Origin: Agromyces protaetiae
Lineage (GTDB): Bacteria; Actinomycetota; Actinomycetes; Actinomycetales; Microbacteriaceae
Assembly (NCBI RefSeq): GCF_030866785.1
Contig: NZ_CP133018.1
Location: 1,488,001-1,552,000 of the forward strand
DNA length: 64,000 nucleotides
Reading direction: 5' to 3'
The translations under genes and the position numbers were made by a program. Under the pieces are notes generated by a model that had not been told where the DNA came from, did no database searches, and saw only the letters and a list, made by a program, of their open reading frames with translations. The first letter of the stretch is position 1, and the number at the start of each line of letters is the position of its first letter. Below are positions 50,103-58,160 of the stretch, piece after piece.

Positions 50103-50507
50103 ATGCCATTTGAGGTGTTCGACAAGCGCATGGCGCCGCTGGCGAAGGCGCCGAGTGTGACGATCCAGAAGCGCGGGATTTTCTCGATCAATCGGACCGC
50201 CCACAAGCTCATCAATGACGCCGAGACAATCGAGCTGCTGTACGACAAGGAGGCTCAGATCATCGCCCTGCGGCCTTCCAACGAACCGCACGCCTATGCA
50301 ATCCGACCTCAGTCGGCGCGCGACACGGGTCAGATGATTCTGTCCGCGACTGCCTTCACGCAGTACTACGACATCGATACGAGCGTTAGCCGGCGATACA
50401 AGCCGTACGAACAGGACGGAATGCTCTGTATCGATCTCGCCGGTCCCAGTGCCGAGGTGCGTGGAAACCGAGCGAAGCAGGAAGGCTCCGATGACGACGA
50501 GCCCTAA
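50103..50507 (+). CDS. Unknown 134-residue protein
   Basis: MPFEVFDKRMAPLAKAPSVTIQKRGIFSINRTAHKLI... A beta-rich N-terminal core with the strand-turn-strand pattern SVTIQKRGIFSINRTAHKLINDAETIELLYDKEAQIIALRP recalls small DNA-binding or AbrB-like folds, but I do not recognise a named family. The C-terminus is charged (EVRGNRAKQEGSDDDEP). It has a consensus AGGAGG ribosome binding site and its own TATGAT promoter. It precedes the 304-residue gene, separated by an inverted repeat. Confidence 0.6.
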   Translation: MPFEVFDKRMAPLAKAPSVTIQKRGIFSINRTAHKLINDAETIELLYDKEAQIIALRPSNEPHAYAIRPQSARDTGQMILSATAFTQYYDIDTSVSRRYKPYEQDGMLCIDLAGPSAEVRGNRAKQEGSDDDEP

Positions 50508-50511
50508 AGAC

Positions 50512-50549
50512 TTCTGGCCTGACCCCGTTGGCGCAGGATCAGGCCAGAA
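50512..50549. repeat. 11-bp perfect inverted repeat after the 134-residue gene
   Basis: TTCTGGCCTGA (50512-50522) and TCAGGCCAGAA (50539-50549) with a 16-nt loop begin 5 nt after the stop codon. It could end the upstream transcript, attenuate the next gene, or be a regulator site. No T-tract follows. Confidence 0.65.
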
Positions 50550-50658
50550 CCGGCCCGAGGGCGCGGTGATGACTTGCTCTGTCATCTCCAGCGTATCGAA
50601 GATTCCAGAGACCGCCGGTCTCGCTTCTCCTCGGGCCATCATCCCGAAGGAGGGGCGA

Positions 50659-51573
50659 ATGCCCGCCATCACCGATTACTACGGCATCTCCGGAGCCGTA
50701 CCATTCGTCGACGTGGAGATCACGGCCGACAACCGCCTGTACGTCGACCCGCATGCGATTCGGCTGAGCAAGGGGCCGCAGCCTTTCGCGGCCGAGGCAG
50801 TCGAGTGCAGCGACACGTTCCTGCAGGAGGTTACCGCCTGCGTGATCAACGGTCCGGCCTTCCACCGACGAGGCGAAGACCTGCTCCAGCACTTCGTGGA
50901 GCCATGGGAAACCCGGCTCGGCATGTCCGAAGAGGGGTTCCACGGACATGGCGGGGCCGCGATCGTCGGACAGTGGATCTGGAAAACTCTCACGGATGAC
51001 GTTGAGGCGCTCGTTCGTGTCGGAGTCCTCCGGCAGCTGGAGGATCTGCCGCTGTTCGTCGACGGGATTGACCGTGACATCACGTCCGACCTCACTACCC
51101 GTATCGTGTTCCATCCTCTCGCGAGGTTCACCGCAGCGATGGTCGCGGCGTACCCGGAGTTCACGGCCGGTGAGCACGTCGTGAAGGTGTTCCGGAAACA
51201 GGTCTGGAACCCCGAGCTTCGGGAGTGGGATGAGGTGGAAATTGCCCTTCCCGTGGCGGATGGCAAGCCGCTGCTGCTCGTGCCGAAGGGTTGGGCGCGA
51301 CCCACGCTGCTGATGTCGGCGGGACGCTTCTACGAGACCAGCGTCTTGTCGTTCGCCCAGCTCGAACAGGCGGTCCTCTCCTCACGGGGCAAGCTGCTGA
51401 AGACGCCGAAGGACGAGCTCAAGAAGCAGGCCGGCCTCGGTCGCGGCCGGGCGACGAACCTTCGCGTGACGAAGCGAGCGTTCGATAGCGAGCAGGACCT
51501 CCTCGCGGTGTTCAAGTCGTTCGTCGCCTCCCGCCTCAAGAGGGCCGATAGCGACGGTGAGGCCGCCGCGTAG
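50659..51573 (+). CDS. Unknown 304-residue protein
   Basis: MPAITDYYGISGAVPFVDVEITADNRLYVDPHAIRLSKGPQPF... I recognise no named family. Features: an N-terminal strand with a D-N-R-L-Y-V-D-P motif, a helical middle, a conserved-looking block LPLFVDGIDRDITSDLTTRIVFHPLARFTAAMVAAYPEF near 131-170, and a basic C-terminus (RVTKRAFDSEQDLLAVFKSFVASRLKRAD) likely to contact nucleic acid. ATG50659 was chosen because GAAGGAGGGG lies directly upstream; longer frames begin inside the preceding inverted repeat. It ends just before a strong bidirectional terminator. Its position as isolated cargo in a mobile element makes a defence or anti-host role possible. Confidence 0.6.
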   Translation: MPAITDYYGISGAVPFVDVEITADNRLYVDPHAIRLSKGPQPFAAEAVECSDTFLQEVTACVINGPAFHRRGEDLLQHFVEPWETRLGMSEEGFHGHGGAAIVGQWIWKTLTDDVEALVRVGVLRQLEDLPLFVDGIDRDITSDLTTRIVFHPLARFTAAMVAAYPEFTAGEHVVKVFRKQVWNPELREWDEVEIALPVADGKPLLLVPKGWARPTLLMSAGRFYETSVLSFAQLEQAVLSSRGKLLKTPKDELKKQAGLGRGRATNLRVTKRAFDSEQDLLAVFKSFVASRLKRADSDGEAAA

Positions 51574-51583
51574 CGTGAGCGCA

Positions 51584-51617
51584 GGGTGCCGTCGTGCCGA
51601 ATGGTGCGACGGCACCC
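51584..51617. terminator. Bidirectional terminator between convergent genes
   Basis: GGGTGCCGTCG (51584-51594) and CGACGGCACCC (51607-51617) form a perfect 11-bp stem with a 12-nt loop, followed by CTGTTCTC on the plus strand. It separates the 304-residue gene from the 103-residue gene read in the opposite direction. Confidence 0.75.
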
Positions 51618-51635
51618 CTGTTCTCTGGGGACAGG

Positions 51636-51947
51636 TCACGACTCCACATCATGCGGCTTGCGGTTGATCACCGTGCCGTTCTGCATGATCCAGTAGAGGT
51701 AGCCGTCGAGGTCGATCGAGCGGTAGGAGCCCCCGCGCCAGCGGCGGATGTAGTGGTAGTCGCGGATCAGCAGGTAGAGCCGCTCGTGCAAGGTCCCGAG
51801 ACCTGCGCGCTGGGCGCGCTGGCGCACGGTGTACCAGTGCGGGATGTCGGCCATCGTCTTCGCGAAGGTCCACGTCGTGGCGGCGATGTACTCGCGCGCA
51901 CTCTCGATCATCCAGTCGGGCGCGTCGGGGTGGTAGCGGTTCGGCAT
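51636..51947 (-). CDS. Unknown 103-residue protein downstream of integrase B
   Basis: MPNRYHPDAPDWMIESAREYIAATTWTFAKTMADIPHWYTVRQRAQRAGLGTLHERLYLLIRDYHYIRRWRGGSYRSIDLDGYLYWIMQNGTVINRKPHDVES. It is rich in Tyr, Trp and Arg with a beta-hairpin-like C-terminus, compatible with a small nucleic-acid-binding protein. A GAGGAG ribosome binding site precedes ATG51947. It lies 64 nt after the integrase B stop on the same strand, so it is likely cotranscribed. No family recognised. Confidence 0.6.
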   Translation of the reverse strand: MPNRYHPDAPDWMIESAREYIAATTWTFAKTMADIPHWYTVRQRAQRAGLGTLHERLYLLIRDYHYIRRWRGGSYRSIDLDGYLYWIMQNGTVINRKPHDVES

Positions 51948-52011
51948 CGGTCTCCTCAGGTGCTCGGGCGGTGCCCGCATCCGCCTTGCGACGGAAGTCC
52001 TGAGGGCCGCG

Positions 52012-53466
52012 CTACTCGGCGGCGGTGGCTGGCGTGAGGCGCAGCCGGTCGGGCCTCCACGAGGTGCCGCGCAGCGCCTCGGGCCGGGGGAGCACTTCGA
52101 CCCGGAGCACGGTGGCGAGCACAGCACGCTGCACGTCGATGGGCGCCGCGAGGAATGCCGCGCCTGGGTCGGCGGCTCCCGCGATGGGCGAGGCCGACGA
52201 GTGCTGCACCGCCTGCGCGAGGCGGGCGTCGATGTCCGCAATCTCCGCGGTCACGGCTTCGGTAGCCTTCTTCAGCTGACCCCCGGTGATGTCGCCAAGT
52301 GCGTAGTCGCGCTCGAACCCGGCGAGCCGTCCCTCGAGGGTGGTCCGGCGCTCGCGCTCGGCGCTCATGTCGGGAGCCTTCGGGCTCAGCGCCGCAATCA
52401 CTCGTGGGTCGCGCACGAGCTCCGCCACGACGCCGCGCACGTAGTCGTCGGTCGGCTCCTGCAGCACCATCAGGTGCGCGGATCCGGTGCAGCGGTAGTG
52501 GTACTTCCGCTTGTGGTTCGGGCGCGACGTAGTGCCGCCGAACGCTGCCGAGCGGAGCACCGCGCCGCAGCCCTCGATGCCGCAGCGGTAGATGAACGAG
52601 CCGAGCCACTTCGTGTCGCTGCCCTTGTTTGTCCGCCGCGAGGGGTCCGTGAGCTTGGTGAAGAGCGCTCGCCACGTGTCCTCGTCCACGAGGGCAGGCC
52701 ACTGCGCTCGTCCTCCGATCTCGAAGCCGGCGTGGCCGGCCGCGCCGCGCGCGATGAGCCCGGCATTCCTCGGACGGAGCAGCACGTCGCGTAGGGACAT
52801 CTGCGTCCACTTCGCGCCGGTCGATGTCTTCATACCGCGCTCGTTCAACTCGCGCGCCACGGCGTTGACCGTGCGGCCCGCGAGCACGGCCGTGGTCGCC
52901 TCGCGCACCACGTCGGCCTCGGCCTTGTTGATGACCAGGCCGCCCTTCTCGTAGCCGTAGGGGCGACGTCCTCCGCGATACTTCCCGTCGGTGGCCATCT
53001 GCTCCTTGGCCCGCTTCGTGCGCTCGGCGACGCGCTCAGCCTCGGCGGTATCCACGTTTCCCTTGATGCGAGCGACCATCCGGCCGTCGGCGGTGCTCAG
53101 GTCGTCGTTGCCGGAGACGACGGTGGCGATCCTCGTGCGGTGCCGATCGTGCAGGTCGATCAGGTCCTCGAGCTCCCGCGGGCGCCGGGTCAGGCGGCTG
53201 TTGCTGTAGGCGAGGATCGCATCGATCTGGTCGGCACGCGCCGCCGCCAGCATCTCGGTGTACGCCGGACGGGCCTTCTGGCTTTTCGTGGAGGCGCTGA
53301 TGTCGTTGTCGATGAACTCTTCGACCACCTCGTAGCCGAGGCTCTTCGCGAGCGCCCGGCAGTCGTCGATCTGGCGGCTTACACCCAGCTTCTCGCCCTC
53401 AGCGTCGCGGCTGATCCGCGCGTAGATCGCCGCTCGGGGGCGTTCTCGGGTTCCAAGCTTCGTCAT
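52012..53466 (-). CDS. Large serine integrase B (right end)
   Basis: A 484-residue serine recombinase and the better candidate for the element's own integrase. The resolvase domain carries Ser19 in RAAIYARISRDAEGEKLGVSRQ, with AILAYSNSRLTRRPRELEDLID near 85. The recombinase domain (GGRRPYGYEKGGLVINKAEADVV near 165, WTQMSLRDVLLRPRNAGLI near 215) and zinc-ribbon cysteines in YRCGIEGCGAVLR and YHYRCTG near 292-325 follow, then a coiled coil near 365-420. ATG53466 lies 20 bp from the crossover core, typical for attP-adjacent integrases. Its promoter spans the att site (see attR and the promoter entry). Confidence 0.93.
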   Translation of the reverse strand: MTKLGTRERPRAAIYARISRDAEGEKLGVSRQIDDCRALAKSLGYEVVEEFIDNDISASTKSQKARPAYTEMLAAARADQIDAILAYSNSRLTRRPRELEDLIDLHDRHRTRIATVVSGNDDLSTADGRMVARIKGNVDTAEAERVAERTKRAKEQMATDGKYRGGRRPYGYEKGGLVINKAEADVVREATTAVLAGRTVNAVARELNERGMKTSTGAKWTQMSLRDVLLRPRNAGLIARGAAGHAGFEIGGRAQWPALVDEDTWRALFTKLTDPSRRTNKGSDTKWLGSFIYRCGIEGCGAVLRSAAFGGTTSRPNHKRKYHYRCTGSAHLMVLQEPTDDYVRGVVAELVRDPRVIAALSPKAPDMSAERERRTTLEGRLAGFERDYALGDITGGQLKKATEAVTAEIADIDARLAQAVQHSSASPIAGAADPGAAFLAAPIDVQRAVLATVLRVEVLPRPEALRGTSWRPDRLRLTPATAAE

Positions 53467-53515
53467 ATGTCTATTCTACGGTTTTGACCTCGCGATCGCG
53501 GTGGCCTGCCTCGCC
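53465..53515. other. attR (right attachment junction)
   Basis: GACCTC at 53486-53491 marks the right junction. Element side: ACGGTTTTGAC (53478-53488); host side: CGCGATCGCGG (53491-53501). The latter is the approximate reverse complement of the host sequence at attL (8 of 11), as expected for the two halves of attB around the CT at 53489-53490. Confidence 0.85.
53467..53501 (-). promoter_or_regulatory. Integrase B promoter split by the attachment core
   Basis: On the minus strand TAGAAT (53478-53473) lies 6 nt before the integrase ATG. In the integrated state the -35 position holds host-derived CCGCGA (53501-53496), a poor match. In the excised circle this position is filled by TTGGTT from the left end (complement of 38946-38951) with exactly 17 bp of spacing, restoring a promoter. 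The conclusion is inferred from the reconstructed attP. Confidence 0.6.
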
Positions 53516-54826
53516 GCCGCGGGGCTCGTCGATGCGGAGTCGGCCGCCGACGTCGTGCATCTCGGCGAGCTCGGGCTCGACGGGCGGGTGCGCCCGGTCG
53601 CGGGGGTGCTGCCCGCCGTGCTCGCGGCCTCGCGGGCGGGGCACCGTCGGGTCATGGTCCCCGCCGCGAACGCCGACGAGGCCGCGCTCGTGACGGGAGT
53701 CGAGGTGATCGCGGTCGGCTCGCTGCTCGAAGCCGCGTTACGGCACGGGGGCCGGTTCGACGAGCAGGCGCTCGAGAAGTATGCCGCAGCGCCCGGCGAG
53801 GTCGTCGATGGCTCGGTGAGCGCCCCGGCGCTCGCCGAGCCACCGGGTGATCTGGCCGACGTGAGCGGCAACCGCACGATCGTCGAGGCGATGCTGGTCG
53901 CGGCGGCGGGCGGGCACCACGCCTTCCTCGAGGGGCCACCCGGCGCGGGCAAGACCATGCTCGCGTCGCGGCTGCCCGGCATCCTGCCCGACCTCGGCAC
54001 CGACGCCGCACTCGAGGTCGCCTCGCTCAGGTCGCTCGCGGGTCTGGCGCCGCCGTGCGGGCTCGATCTTCGCCCACCGTTCGAGGCGCCGCACCACACC
54101 GCGACGGCGGCGTCGATGGTGGGTGGCGGCAGCCGCGTGATCCGCCCGGGGGCCGCGGCGCGCGCGACGCACGGCGTGCTGTTCCTCGACGAGGCGCCCG
54201 AGTTCCCGGCGGCGGTCCTCGACTCGCTCAGGCAGCCGCTGGAGTCGGGCACCGTGAGCATCCACCGCGCGGGAGCCGTCGCGGTCTTCCCGGCCAGGTT
54301 CCAGCTCGTGCTCGCCTCGAACCCGTGTCCCTGCGGTGCCGAGCCCGCGGAGTGCGCCTGCCCGCCGAATGCGCGACGCCGATACCAGGCGCGACTCTCG
54401 GGGCCGCTGCGCGACCGGGTGGACGTGCGGTTGTGGGTGCCCCGCATCTCGACGCCGCCCGTGCCGGGGGAGGCGGGGAGTGCGCCAGGCACGCAAGGCG
54501 GGTCGCCGGCCGCGCTCACGTCGGAGGTGGCGAGAGGCATGGTGGCCGAGGCTCGCGCCGCCGCCGCGACCCGGCTCAGCGGGACGCCGTGGCGGACGAA
54601 CGCCGACATGACCGGCCCGTGGCTCCGCGGTGCGGGCGGCCTGCATCCTGGCGGTCGCGCGACCGCGTCGCTCGACCGCGCGCTCGAGCGCGGCACGATC
54701 ACCATGCGCGGATACGACCGCGTGCTGAAGGTCGCCTGGACCGTGGCCGACCTCGACGGCGCGAGCGTGCCGACGGCAGACCACGTGGGCCGCGCGCTCT
54801 TCTTCCGGCAGGGGATCTCGCAATGA
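53486..54826 (+). pseudogene. comM: comM (yifB) 3' fragment with intact ATPase domain
   Basis: The frame re-enters ComM at DLAIAVACLAAAGLVDAESAADVVHLGELGLDGRVRPV and continues through the AAA+ core: Walker A LEGPPGAGKTMLAS near 155 of the fragment, Walker B GVLFLDEAPEFPAAVLDSLRQPLE near 230, and NPCPCG...CACPP zinc-like cysteines near 275. It lacks a start of its own at the junction; a downstream GTG or ATG could in principle yield a truncated ATPase. Joined to the first 83 codons at 38693-38941 it forms a normal 527-residue ComM. dprA overlaps its stop codon. Confidence 0.95.
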
Positions 54827-56082
54827 GCACCGGGTTCGCAGCGCTCGCCGCGCGGCTCGCCGGGCCGCTCGCCGAGGTGCGAGGCGGTCTTGGGATCGAT
54901 GCCGACGGCGGGGCCGATGCCGACGGAGGGGCCGATGCCGACGGCGGGGCCGAGGCGGCAGCGGCTGTCGTGCTCGGCGCCATCGCCGAGCCCGGCGACG
55001 GTGTGCTCGGGCGGCTCGTGGCGTTGCTCGGGCCGGTCGGGGCCGCCGAACTCGTCGTGAGCCGGCCGTCGACGCCGCACCTCGTGACGGTGTTCCGAGC
55101 TGCAGGCGAGTCGATCGACGGGCGCACGGCGCGGGCTGCCGTGGAGCGGTGGGTCCCACGGATCGATCCTTCGGCGATCGTCGCCGCCGCGATCCAGGCC
55201 GGGCGGGTCGGCGCGCGATTCCTCGTGCCGTCGGATCGCCTGTGGCCGAGGGCGGTCGACGATCTCGGCGACCACGCGCCGTTCGGGCTGTGGGTGCGCG
55301 GGCGCCCTGACGCGATCGCGCAGGCGGAGCGCTCGATCGCGCTGGTCGGTGCGCGTGCGGCGAGCGGCTATGGCGAGCTCGTCGCGGGCGAGTCGGCGAC
55401 CGGTCTCAGCGACCGCGGGCTCGTCGTCGTCTCGGGCGGCGCCTACGGCATCGACGGGGCGGCGCATCGCGCGGTGCTCCGCCGCAAGGGCTCGACCGTG
55501 GCCTTCCTCGCGGGCGGCGTCGACCGGTTCTACCCGACAGGCCACGACCGCATGCTGACCGAGATCGCCGAGACCGGCGCCGTGCTCTCGGAGATGCCGT
55601 GCGGTGCGGCGCCCACGCGTTGGCGGTTCCTGCAACGCAACCGGCTGATCGCCGCATCGACCACGGCGACCGTCGTGCTCGAGGCCGGCCTTCGATCGGG
55701 TTCGCTGAACACCGCCGGCCACGCCGCTGCGCTCGGTCGCGCCCTCGGCGCGGTGCCCGGCCCCGTGACCAGCCCGTCGTCGGCGGGGTGCCATCGGCTG
55801 CTCCGCGAGTACGCCGCGGTGTGCGTGACCAACGCGGCGCAGATGGCCGAGCTCGTGACCGGCGAACCCGAGACGAGCGGCGCGGCGGCGGCCGAGCTCA
55901 GCCCCGAGGAGGTCCGCGTGCTCGACGCCCTCAGCGTACGGTCGCCGCGCGCCGTCGACGACGTCGCCCGCCGAGCGGGCCTGCCGCCCCGGCGGGTCAT
56001 GAGCGTGCTCGGCGGCCTCGACGTCGCTGGTCGCGCCGCCCAGCGCGCCGGGGGATGGGTGGCCCGCTCGCGGCGTGAGTGA
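54823..56082 (+). CDS. dprA: DNA-processing protein DprA (Smf)
   Basis: Loads RecA onto incoming single-stranded DNA during natural transformation. The 419-residue product has a short N-terminal region carrying a three-copy 18-bp repeat, the Rossmann-like DprA core (SIALVGARAASGYGELVAGESATGLSDRGLVVVSGGAYGIDGAAHRAVLR near 170-220, TVAFLAGGVDRFYP, NRLIAASTTATVVLEAGLRSGSLNTAGHAAALGRALGAVPGPV near 280-320), and a C-terminal winged-helix segment (DALSVRSPRAVDDVARRAGLPPRRVMSVLGGLDVAGRA). ATG54823 overlaps the comM stop. With comM disrupted, competence may be impaired although dprA is intact. Confidence 0.95.
   Translation: MSTGFAALAARLAGPLAEVRGGLGIDADGGADADGGADADGGAEAAAAVVLGAIAEPGDGVLGRLVALLGPVGAAELVVSRPSTPHLVTVFRAAGESIDGRTARAAVERWVPRIDPSAIVAAAIQAGRVGARFLVPSDRLWPRAVDDLGDHAPFGLWVRGRPDAIAQAERSIALVGARAASGYGELVAGESATGLSDRGLVVVSGGAYGIDGAAHRAVLRRKGSTVAFLAGGVDRFYPTGHDRMLTEIAETGAVLSEMPCGAAPTRWRFLQRNRLIAASTTATVVLEAGLRSGSLNTAGHAAALGRALGAVPGPVTSPSSAGCHRLLREYAAVCVTNAAQMAELVTGEPETSGAAAAELSPEEVRVLDALSVRSPRAVDDVARRAGLPPRRVMSVLGGLDVAGRAAQRAGGWVARSRRE
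54898..54951 (+). repeat. Three-copy 18-bp in-frame repeat in dprA
   Basis: Units GATGCCGACGGCGGGGCC at 54898-54915, 54916-54933 (one mismatch) and 54934-54951 encode DADGGA three times, upstream of the conserved DprA fold. Confidence 0.95.
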
Positions 56083-56165
56083 TCCCGTCAGGAAGAGCGG
56101 GCGCGTCGGGAACACATGTGCGCCGCACCGCGGCGCGTGGGCGCGCAGGCGTCGGGGGGCGGTCT

Positions 56166-56178
56166 TAGGCTGGCGGCG
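56166..56178 (+). promoter_or_regulatory. -10 box of the metallophosphoesterase gene, leaderless
   Basis: TAGGCT at 56166-56171 ends 6 nt before GTG56178 with no ribosome binding site, the same geometry as coaD and the 35270 gene. Confidence 0.4.
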
Positions 56179-57101
56179 TGGAAGAGCGAAGCGGCGCCTC
56201 GGCCAGGCTCGGGCGGTATCCGGCTGCACGGCACGTGGTCGTGCACCTGTCCGACACCCACCTGCTCGCCGGGGGAGCGCTGCTCGGCGGCCGGGCAGAC
56301 ACCGTGGCGGCGCTCGCGCAGGCGGTTCGGCAACTCGAGCGGCTCGGCACGGGCATCGATGCGATCGTGGTCACCGGGGACATCGCCGACCTCGGCGAGC
56401 CGGATGCCTACGCGAGGGCGCGGGCAGCCCTCGAACCGCTCGCGGCGTCGAGCGGCGCCGAGCTCGTGTGGGTCATGGGCAACCACGACGAGCGCGAGGC
56501 GTTCCGTGCGGGACTCCTCGATGAGGCCGGGGCCGGCGACGAGCCGGTCCACCGCGTGGTCGACCGCGACGGGCTCCGCATCATCTCGTTCGATGTGAGC
56601 GTGCCCGGCTGGCACCACGGCGCGGTCGACGACGCGGCCGCCGCCTGGCTGTCGACGGTGCTCGCCGAGCCCGCACCCAACGGCAGCATCCTCGCCCTGC
56701 ATCACGCCCCGATCTCCACCCCGCTCGCGGTGATGGACGTGCTCGAGCTGCAGGGCCAAGACCTGCTCGCCGAGGCCCTCGCCGGGTCCGACGTCCGTCT
56801 CATCCTCGGCGGGCACCTGCACTACCCGACGAACGGCGTGTTCGCGGGTATCCCCGTCGCCGTCGCCGGCGCGACGGCGTACACCATGGACCTGTCGGCG
56901 CCGCCGCGCGAGCTCGTCGGCATCGACGGCGGGCGGTCCTTCTCGCTCGTCCACCTGTTCGACGAGGGCGCGACGACCTCGGTCGTTCCGGTCTCCGATG
57001 CGCGGGTCGTCTCGAACCTCAACGCCGAGTTCCTCGCCGAGCTCGAACGCCTCGATCGTGCGGGCCGGCTCGAACGATTCTCGCGGAAGCCCGGGTCGTG
57101 A
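56178..57101 (+). CDS. CpdA-like metallophosphoesterase
   Basis: A 307-residue calcineurin-like phosphoesterase with all five metal-binding motifs: [10 protein letters not shown] near 21, [10 protein letters not shown] near 63, [12 protein letters not shown] near 97, [10 protein letters not shown] near 173 and [10 protein letters not shown] near 214. The order and spacing fit class III cyclic nucleotide phosphodiesterases (CpdA/Icc), so 3',5'-cAMP hydrolysis is the most likely activity, but other phosphodiesters are possible. GTG56178 follows a TAGGCT box by 6 nt. The stop overlaps the xerC start by 4 nt. Confidence 0.9.
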   Translation: MEERSGASARLGRYPAARHVVVHLSDTHLLAGGALLGGRADTVAALAQAVRQLERLGTGIDAIVVTGDIADLGEPDAYARARAALEPLAASSGAELVWVMGNHDEREAFRAGLLDEAGAGDEPVHRVVDRDGLRIISFDVSVPGWHHGAVDDAAAAWLSTVLAEPAPNGSILALHHAPISTPLAVMDVLELQGQDLLAEALAGSDVRLILGGHLHYPTNGVFAGIPVAVAGATAYTMDLSAPPRELVGIDGGRSFSLVHLFDEGATTSVVPVSDARVVSNLNAEFLAELERLDRAGRLERFSRKPGS

Positions 57102-58129
57102 GTGCGACCACCTCGCCGACGCTCGGCGCCGCGGTCGACGAGTACCTCGCGCACGTCCGAGACGAACGCGGGTACTCACCGAACACGGTGGCGGCCTACC
57201 GCGCAGACCTGACCGAGCTCACGACGTTTCTCGAACGGGGTGAGCACGCCGACGACGGAGCAGACGTCCGTCGGCCCGCCCGCCTCGCGCAGCTGGAACT
57301 GTCGGCACTCCGCGATTGGCTGTGGGCCGCCACCGAGCAGGGCCTCGCCCGCGCGACCATCGCCCGCCGCGCAGCCTCCGTTCGCGGGTTCTGTGCCTGG
57401 GCGACGCGCCGAGGCCTCCTGCCGGCCGACCCGGCCGCTCGGCTGCGTGCGCCGCGCGCGCAGCGCCCGCTCCCGCGGGTGCTCACGCACGACGCCGTCG
57501 CTGCGCTACTCGACCGCCTCGAGTCGCGCGCCGCGCTCGGCGAGCCGATCGCCGCACGCGACGCGGCGATCATCGAGCTGCTGTACGCCTCGGGTCTGCG
57601 CGTGTCGGAACTCGTCGGGTTGGATGTCGGATCGATCGATCGGGGGCGACGCACCGTGCGCGTCATCGGCAAGGGATCGCGCGAGCGGGTCGTGCCGTAC
57701 GGCGCCCCCGCGGCCCGGGCGCTCGACCGGTACCTCGACCGCGCTCGGCCGGCCATGCTGGCGGCCGCTCGCGACGCCGCCGAACAGGCCGCGGGCCGGG
57801 CGGGCGACCTCACAGCCGAGCGTGCCGCAGCCCCGACCCGGCCGATGGCGACGAGCGCCGCGTTCCTCGGCGCTCGCGGCGCCCGGCTCGGTGTCCGCTC
57901 GGTGTATCAGCTCGTCGCCGGACTGCTCGCCGAGATCCCCGGCACCGGCCCCAGTGGGCCGCACGCACTTCGCCACACTGCGGCGACGCATCTCCTCGAC
58001 GGCGGTGCAGACCTGCGCGCCGTGCAAGAGTTCCTCGGGCACGCGAGTCTCGGCACGACGCAGATCTACACGCACGTCTCGGCCGAGCGCCTGAAGCAGA
58101 CGTACCGCACGGCGCATCCGCGCGCCTGA
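57098..58129 (+). CDS. xerC: Tyrosine recombinase XerC
   Basis: Resolves chromosome dimers at dif with XerD. The 343-residue product has an N-terminal SAM-like core-binding domain ([35 protein letters not shown]) and a C-terminal catalytic domain with the RHRH-Y signature: Arg in [14 protein letters not shown] near 168, [11 protein letters not shown] near 193, [40 protein letters not shown] near 290-325 (His, Arg, His, nucleophile Tyr). An insertion near 220-260 is longer than usual. The gene lies in the standard dprA-xerC-rpsB region and is unrelated to the integrative element. Confidence 0.95.
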   Translation: MSATTSPTLGAAVDEYLAHVRDERGYSPNTVAAYRADLTELTTFLERGEHADDGADVRRPARLAQLELSALRDWLWAATEQGLARATIARRAASVRGFCAWATRRGLLPADPAARLRAPRAQRPLPRVLTHDAVAALLDRLESRAALGEPIAARDAAIIELLYASGLRVSELVGLDVGSIDRGRRTVRVIGKGSRERVVPYGAPAARALDRYLDRARPAMLAAARDAAEQAAGRAGDLTAERAAAPTRPMATSAAFLGARGARLGVRSVYQLVAGLLAEIPGTGPSGPHALRHTAATHLLDGGADLRAVQEFLGHASLGTTQIYTHVSAERLKQTYRTAHPRA

Positions 58130-58160
58130 CGGACGTCGTGGCGCCCAGTGCAGCCGTACC

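Larger units (their letters stand above)
38936..53491. mobile_element. 14.55-kb serine-integrase integrative element inserted in comM
   Basis: The element is bounded by GACCTC copies at 38936 and 53486, 14,550 bp apart. Deleting one copy plus the interior rejoins comM in frame (GAC CTC GCG ATC, Asp-Leu-Ala-Ile) to give 527 codons. Sampled lines inside are roughly 55-68% GC against about 73% outside. Contents: serine recombinases at both ends, GntR regulator, AbiTii protein, a 1255-residue protein, a LexA-box gene, a RecA/DnaB-fold ATPase cluster with an excisionase-like gene, an XRE regulator and several unknowns. No relaxase, conjugative translocase, capsid, terminase or portal gene was recognised. 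Confidence 0.93.

Noticed and set aside
50491..50658. Starting the 304-residue gene at ATG50491 would add 56 residues.
   Set aside because: That start would translate through the inverted repeat at 50512-50549 and lacks a ribosome binding site, while ATG50659 has GAAGGAGGGG directly upstream.
38936..53491. Two separate elements inserted in tandem into comM.
   Set aside because: No internal GACCTC site with flanks resembling attL or attR was found (occurrences inside genes lack the symmetric arms), and the outer ends alone reconstruct a symmetric attP.
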